A DNA stretch of 64,000 bases from Arthrobacter sp. B1805 (GTDB taxonomy: Bacteria > Actinomycetota > Actinomycetes > Actinomycetales > Micrococcaceae), in assembly GCF_002929745.1 (NCBI RefSeq), contig NZ_PJIQ01000001.1:466533-530532 (forward strand), in the 5' to 3' direction. Positions 60,280 to 64,000 of this stretch are shown here, piece by piece (positions within the stretch are counted from its first letter, which is position 1; the number at the start of each line of letters is the position of its first letter). The notes beneath the pieces are model-generated. The model saw only the letters and a list, made by a program, of their open reading frames with translations, did no database searches and was not told the origin of the DNA. Both the position numbers and the translations under genes were made by a program.

Positions 60280-60757
60280 GCATCCGCCGCGGTCCCGCCG
60301 GCCCGGTGGCGACAAACCGTCACACACCCGGCCCGCGTACCTCGGCCTGGTGTTCGCCGGCGGGATGGCCGGGACGCTGGCGCGGTTCGCCCTCGCCGAA
60401 CTGATTCCGACGCCGGCAGCCCTTCCGCTGGGGATCCTGCTGATCAACCTCACGGGCGCCTTCGCCCTCGGTCTCCTCCTCGAGGCACTTGCCCGGCGGG
60501 GACCCGACGAAGGGCGTCGCCGAGCCCTTCGGTTGCTGCTCGGTACGGGATTCCTCGGCGGGTTCACAACCTACAGTGCGCTCGCCGTCGACTCCGCGCT
60601 CCTGCTCGACACGGGGCGAGTGGTGGAGGGCCTCGCCTACCTGGCCGTCTCCGTGGTGGTGGGACTGTCGGCGACGGCGGCCGGCATCGCTGCCGGGCGC
60701 CTGGTCCCGTCCCGCCGTCGGACGTCCCCCGAAGCGGCCTCCGGAGGTGCCCTGTGA
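60272..60757 (+). CDS. crcB: Fluoride channel CrcB/Fluc, first copy
   Basis: A ~161-residue small membrane protein with four helices. Motifs are AGGMAGTLARFALAE, LINLTGAFALGLLLEAL (fluoride-pathway asparagine) and TGFLGGFTTYSALAVD (phenylalanine/threonine track). The start is uncertain: TTG at 60272 overlaps the hydrolase stop and gives a charged 20-residue extension; a GTG at 60350 would cut into the first helix. It overlaps the second crcB by GTGA. Confidence 0.85.
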   Translation: MPEHPPRSRRPGGDKPSHTRPAYLGLVFAGGMAGTLARFALAELIPTPAALPLGILLINLTGAFALGLLLEALARRGPDEGRRRALRLLLGTGFLGGFTTYSALAVDSALLLDTGRVVEGLAYLAVSVVVGLSATAAGIAAGRLVPSRRRTSPEAASGGAL

Positions 60758-61134
60758 GCTTCGCCGTCGTGCTGGCGCTGGGTGTCGCGGGCGGCATGGG
60801 GTCGGTCGCGCGTTTCATGCTCGACGGCGCGATCCGCTCCCGCACGCGAGGACCGGCCCCCATCGGCACCATCACCATCAACATCAGCGGGTCCCTGCTG
60901 CTCGGCCTGGTGGCAGGTCTCGTTCTCGCGTCCGCACTTCCGCCGGCGTGGACGCTCATCGCCGGCACGGGCTTTCTCGGGGGATACACGACCTTCAGCA
61001 CGGCGAGTATGGAGACCGCCCGGCTGGTCCAGACGGGCCACGTCCGGGCAGCGCTGATCTCCGGAGCGGGGACCGCGGTGGCATCGCTGGCTGCGGCCGG
61101 CCTAGGGCTGTGGGTTGGAGTCCTGCTCGGGTAG
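60754..61134 (+). CDS. crcB: Fluoride channel CrcB/Fluc, second copy
   Basis: A 126-residue four-helix protein with GVAGGMGSVARFMLDGAIRS, TITINISGSLLLGLVAGLVL and TGFLGGYTTFSTASMETARL. GGAGG precedes the GTG. Adjacent, translationally coupled crcB pairs in Gram-positive bacteria usually form a heterodimeric, dual-topology channel that lets fluoride leave the cell. I saw no obvious fluoride riboswitch upstream. Confidence 0.92.
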   Translation: MSFAVVLALGVAGGMGSVARFMLDGAIRSRTRGPAPIGTITINISGSLLLGLVAGLVLASALPPAWTLIAGTGFLGGYTTFSTASMETARLVQTGHVRAALISGAGTAVASLAAAGLGLWVGVLLG

Positions 61135-61163
61135 GCCACGGCCGAGGACTGCACGACCGCCGA

Positions 61164-61622
61164 CTGAGCGGTTTCGGGCTGCCCGAGGGCGACTCTGGAA
61201 GCAGTCCGTTCACCCTGCTGCTGGAGCTTGTCGGCACACTCCAGGGCGAAGCCCCCTCAGGCGTAGATGACCAGGCTGCACGGTTCGACGCAGCGGTCGC
61301 TTTGCGGTCCGGACCGAGCGGCGCCCTGGAAAAGCCGTATCGGTCGACTGGACGCTCCTGGTCATTGCACGATTCCTCCGCGGGCACGGAAGCAGACGCT
61401 TTCCTCGCTCCCGTCGACGCGCTACGGGAGGAACTTCGCGAAAGTGGCCATGGCTCGCTCACGACCTTCGCCCGTTTCGCCCTTCACTTGTCGCCTGAGG
61501 ATGCCCAGACACTCGATAAGAGACTGTTCGAAGTGATCAACGTATACATCAGCACCGATCACGAACGCAGCCATCTACCTGCGTACGGCGGTCTCGTCGT
61601 TGCGCATGTCCTCCGGGAATGA
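61164..61622 (+). CDS. Unknown ORF, start uncertain
   Basis: An open frame with protein-like content (EALESG-free, but FARFALHLSPEDAQTLDKRL and ERSHLPAYGGLVVAHVLRE at the end) and a less GC-biased codon choice than its neighbours. There is no in-frame ATG or GTG near the likely beginning; a CTG at 61164 or a TTG at 61302 are the options, so it may be the 3' part of a truncated gene. No family recognised. Confidence 0.4.
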   Translation: MSGFGLPEGDSGSSPFTLLLELVGTLQGEAPSGVDDQAARFDAAVALRSGPSGALEKPYRSTGRSWSLHDSSAGTEADAFLAPVDALREELRESGHGSLTTFARFALHLSPEDAQTLDKRLFEVINVYISTDHERSHLPAYGGLVVAHVLRE

Positions 61623-61707
61623 CCGGTCGGTTGTCGCCTCCCTCAGACGCACTCACCGGTAGGCCGTGCCGTTTGGCATCATGCCAAGAACGAAAGGGTT
61701 TGTTCCC

Positions 61708-62820
61708 GTGATCGCCATACTGATCGCCCCGGCTCTCGGGCTGATCCTGTCACTGTTCGGAACACCCGTCCTCGCTCGTGTCCTTGTCCGGAAGAAGTAT
61801 GGGCAGTTCATTCGCGAGGATGGGCCGACGACCCACCCCGTGAAGCGCGGCACCCCGACCATGGGAGGCGCGTGGATCGTCGGATCGGTCGTGATCGCGT
61901 ACTTCGCGACGCACGGCATCATGACGCTGATCGGCGTCTCCGCGGGCCCCACAGCCTTCGGGCTGCTGCTTCTTCTGGTCACCGTCGGGATGGCCCTGGT
62001 GGGCTTCCTCGACGACTACACAAAGGTCTCGAAGCAGCGCAGCCTGGGCCTCACCCCATGGGCGAAGATCGTCGGTCAGTCAGCGATCGGAATCGGGTTC
62101 GCCATTCTTGCCTTGAACCGTCCGGACGAAAACGGTCGCACTCCGGGTTCCACCGCCATCTCGTTCGTCCGAGACTCCTCCTTTGATCTGGCGTCTGCAG
62201 GGCCGCTGATTGGAGCGATCCTGTTCATCCTCTGGTCGCAACTCATCCTCACCGGGGCCTCCAACGGCGTGAATGTGACTGATGGGTTGGACGGCCTTGC
62301 CGCCGGCATCTCCATTTTCGTGTTCGGCGCGTACATGCTGATGGGCATCTGGCAGTTCAACCAAAGCTGCGCTGACACTACAGTCGCTCGAGCAGTCTGT
62401 TACGAGGTGCGGGACCCTCTGGACCTAGCACTCATCGCTGCGGCTCTCTGCGGCTCTCTCGTGGGTTTCCTCTGGTGGAACACGACGCCCGCAAGAATCA
62501 TCATGGGAGACACCGGCTCACTGGCCCTCGGCGGCGCTATGGCAGGACTCGCCATCCTGTCCCGCACCCAACTGCTCCTGGTCGTCCTGGCGGGCATGTT
62601 CGTCCTCGTCACTCTCTCCGTCATCATCCAGGTCAGCTACTTCAAGCTCTCCGACGGCAAGCGCGTCTTCCTCATGACCCCTCTGCACCACCACTTCGAG
62701 CTCAAAGGCTGGCAACAAGTGACCGTCGTGACCCGCTTCTGGATCATCGCGGGCCTCTTCGTCGCTGCCGGCCTCGGCCTCTTCTACGCCGAATGGATCA
62801 TCCTCGCCCAACCAGGCTGA
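61708..62820 (+). CDS. mraY: Phospho-N-acetylmuramoyl-pentapeptide transferase MraY, free-standing copy
   Basis: A 370-residue membrane enzyme with ten predicted helices that joins UDP-MurNAc-pentapeptide to undecaprenyl phosphate (lipid I). Key motifs are HPVKRGTPTMGG, the catalytic LDDYTKVSKQRSLGL, NGVNVTDGLDGLAAG and TPLHHHFELKGW. I prefer the GTG at 61708, which gives the usual length and MIAILIA-type N-terminus; an ATG at 61681 is possible. mraY normally lies in the division/cell-wall (dcw) cluster between murF and murD; here none of those genes is nearby, so this may be a second copy. Confidence 0.92.
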   Translation: MIAILIAPALGLILSLFGTPVLARVLVRKKYGQFIREDGPTTHPVKRGTPTMGGAWIVGSVVIAYFATHGIMTLIGVSAGPTAFGLLLLLVTVGMALVGFLDDYTKVSKQRSLGLTPWAKIVGQSAIGIGFAILALNRPDENGRTPGSTAISFVRDSSFDLASAGPLIGAILFILWSQLILTGASNGVNVTDGLDGLAAGISIFVFGAYMLMGIWQFNQSCADTTVARAVCYEVRDPLDLALIAAALCGSLVGFLWWNTTPARIIMGDTGSLALGGAMAGLAILSRTQLLLVVLAGMFVLVTLSVIIQVSYFKLSDGKRVFLMTPLHHHFELKGWQQVTVVTRFWIIAGLFVAAGLGLFYAEWIILAQPG

Positions 62821-62987
62821 ACGCAGTCCATTTAGCTACCCCTGCAACGAACAACGGACGTTGCGCACGGTGTACTCGAACGCAACATCTCCGCCAATAG
62901 CCTGGCATACGGGTTAGCCCTGCAGAGTGACGCATGGCTGGATCCTTTTGGATACGTGGGCGAGCCGCTGCTAGGCAGGGTGTTGGG

Positions 62988-63662
62988 TCAGGTGACGAGG
63001 GTGGCGTAGACGACGTAGTTGTCGTCGAACTCGCCGGTTTCCGGGTCGTACCCATCGCAGGTGATCAGGCGCAGCTCGGATCCCGCGGTGTTGCCGTAGA
63101 CGGTCTGGGTGGGGAAGTTGTTCTTGGGATATTGCTCCCCCCGGTCGAAGGTGAAGGTTGCAGTGCTTCCGTCTTCACGCAACACCTCGATCGTGTCGCC
63201 TGCCTTGAGCTTGCGAAGGTCGGCGAAGATCCCGGGCCCGCCGTCGGTCGCATTGACATGTCCGAGGAGGACCGCTGGTCCGCGTTCCCCAGGAGTGGGT
63301 GACTGGTTGTACCAGCTCGCCGGAGCGCCGGGGCCGTCCGGGGGCACTTCCAGGGACCCGTTGTCCCGCAACCCAGTACTCAAAAGCTCTGATCGGGCGC
63401 CGCTGGAAGGGATGGTCAAGGACACCGGCGCTGATGCTGGCAGGACTGCCGGCTGCTCTGGTGCTGCGGCTGCTGTTGGCAGTGTCGCCGCTGGCGTAGC
63501 CGAGGCAGTCGGTGCCGTTGATGAAGTCGCTGGTGCAGCTGATGTATCGGTACCGGTGCCCGTACCGGTGTTGGCTGGGGTGGAGCAGCCGGCGAGGAGT
63601 AACAGAGCGACCGCCGCAGATACCAGGTGGTGTCTGCGGCGGTCGCTGTGTGAGCTGATCAT
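62988..63662 (-). CDS. Class F-like sortase with lipoprotein-type N-terminus
   Basis: A 224-residue sortase. The N-terminus has a basic region (SHSDRRRHH), a hydrophobic stretch and a lipobox LLLAGC, then a ~60-residue Thr/Ala/Pro-rich stalk. The catalytic domain has the histidine in AVLLGHVNATDG, the cysteine in LRLITCDGYD and a C-terminal NYVVYATLV strand. The expected Arg follows no standard position that I can verify. GGAAGAG precedes the ATG. Its probable substrate is the anchor-signal protein just upstream on the same strand. Confidence 0.85.
   Translation of the reverse strand: MISSHSDRRRHHLVSAAVALLLLAGCSTPANTGTGTGTDTSAAPATSSTAPTASATPAATLPTAAAAPEQPAVLPASAPVSLTIPSSGARSELLSTGLRDNGSLEVPPDGPGAPASWYNQSPTPGERGPAVLLGHVNATDGGPGIFADLRKLKAGDTIEVLREDGSTATFTFDRGEQYPKNNFPTQTVYGNTAGSELRLITCDGYDPETGEFDDNYVVYATLVT
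63606..63647 (-). other. 15-bp perfect inverted repeat inside the sortase signal-peptide codons
   Basis: AGCGACCGCCGCAGA (63606-63620) and its exact reverse complement (63633-63647) enclose 12 bases. In the sortase mRNA it would form a stable stem-loop from about codon 6 to codon 19. Confidence 0.75.
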
Positions 63663-63754
63663 GAGGTCTCTTCCGTGGTCCGATCAGTTCGTTCTGCTGG
63701 GACCGCTGTTACGTGCTGGTATCCGTCACGGGGCGGATAGGTGGTACTGGGTGG

Positions 63755-64000
63755 TTATGCGTTCGATGCTGCGCGGCGGCGAACTGCGTAGGTTCCGCCG
63801 GCTGCTGCGGCGAGGACCAGTCCGCCACCGAGGGCGATCATGCCTGCGGTGTTGGGGGACGACTCGGTGGCAACACCGGTGTCAGCGCCACCGTTGGGCA
63901 TTGCGCCCATCTGCTGCTCGGTCAGGACACCGCACAGGGCGGGCGAGGTTGCGCCGAGGGGCAGGGAGGGCTCGAGGTCGCTCGGCGCGCTGAAGGCTTC
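63755..64000 (-). CDS. C-terminal part of a sortase-anchored surface protein
   Basis: The last 81 codons of a gene entering from the right edge. The end has the tripartite layout of a cell-wall sorting signal: a motif region MPNGGADTGVATESSPNTAG, a hydrophobic helix MIALGGGLVLAAAAGGTYAV and the basic tail RRRAASNA. There is no LPXTG; PNGGADTG or PNTAG would be the recognition sequence. Encoded directly upstream of the sortase, it is the likely substrate. The nature of the exported domain lies outside the window. Confidence 0.75.
   Translation of the reverse strand, partial: EAFSAPSDLEPSLPLGATSPALCGVLTEQQMGAMPNGGADTGVATESSPNTAGMIALGGGLVLAAAAGGTYAVRRRAASNA

Noticed and set aside
60280..60360. 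Fluoride riboswitch ahead of crcB
   Set aside because: The first crcB starts inside or directly after the hydrolase gene, leaving no untranslated leader long enough for the aptamer.
62837..63008. Open frame between mraY and the sortase (contains VLERNISANSLAYGLALQSD)
   Set aside because: It has no start codon and no recognisable family, and it overlaps the sortase end; it may be a gene remnant, but I cannot support it.

Overview
The window is chromosomal DNA of a high-GC actinobacterium, most likely Arthrobacter or a close relative in the Micrococcaceae. I infer this from the high third-codon-position GC, the gene neighbourhood acuC - arsR-like - bldC - bS22 - HAD-IB phosphatase - glutaredoxin - rex, the menaquinone genes, the actinobacterial-type TetR-controlled phenylacetate cluster, and many leaderless promoters (a TANNNT hexamer 6-7 bases before the start codon). 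I saw no rRNA, tRNA, insertion sequence, prophage or CRISPR array. The genus is an inference from protein and synteny recognition only.

Layout. 1-7255: an unidentified partial gene, an AcuC deacetylase, small regulators (ArsR-type, BldC, Rex), ribosomal protein bS22, a HAD phosphatase, a glutaredoxin-like protein, YceI and a histidine phosphatase. 7295-11531: a complete System II cytochrome c maturation operon (resA, ccdA, resB, ccsB), followed by a hairpin and a degenerate 38-base tandem repeat. 11745-18508: small membrane proteins, menA, menE, menB, a TetR/DUF4386 divergent pair with twin operators, an SGNH hydrolase and a MenI-like thioesterase. 18671-23401: a beta-glucoside uptake operon (two permeases, GH1 beta-glucosidase, LacI) whose binding-protein gene survives only as its last ~95 codons. 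23332-25527: oligopeptidase B, with its 3' end overlapping lacI. 25707-36668: the phenylacetate degradation cluster paaJ-F-H-Z, paaR, a SpoIIAA-like gene, paaA-B-C-D-E and paaG, with two good PaaR-type operators and one weaker one. 36690-42275: an FMN reductase, an apparently beheaded ORF, an Lrp-type regulator and a branched-chain 2-oxoacid dehydrogenase (E1 alpha, E1 beta, E2; no E3).

42422-48515: a frame-disrupted small gene, a UvrA-like ABC protein, a MocR/YczE divergent pair and a metallo-beta-lactamase-fold protein. 48639-57176: an alditol oxidase, a LacI repressor and an arabinan/arabinoside operon (binding protein, two permeases, GH51 arabinofuranosidase, aldose epimerase), all sharing one 14-base LacI operator motif. 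57248-61134: a thymidylate-kinase-like gene with no standard start codon, a lipoprotein, a small membrane protein, GNAT, dienelactone hydrolase and two adjacent crcB fluoride channel genes. 61164-64000: a lower-GC patch with an ORF of unknown function and a free-standing mraY, then a class F-like sortase next to a protein ending in a cell-wall anchor signal.

The window reads as a plant-litter or soil lifestyle: import and hydrolysis of beta-glucosides and arabinans, oxidation of sugar alcohols, aromatic acid catabolism through phenylacetyl-CoA, and branched-chain keto-acid oxidation feeding a menaquinone/cytochrome c respiratory chain. The features most worth a second look are the PaaR and LacI operator sets, the beheaded or frame-disrupted genes, the tandem repeat after ccsB, the orphan mraY, and the sortase/substrate pair with a 15-bp inverted repeat inside the sortase signal-peptide codons.
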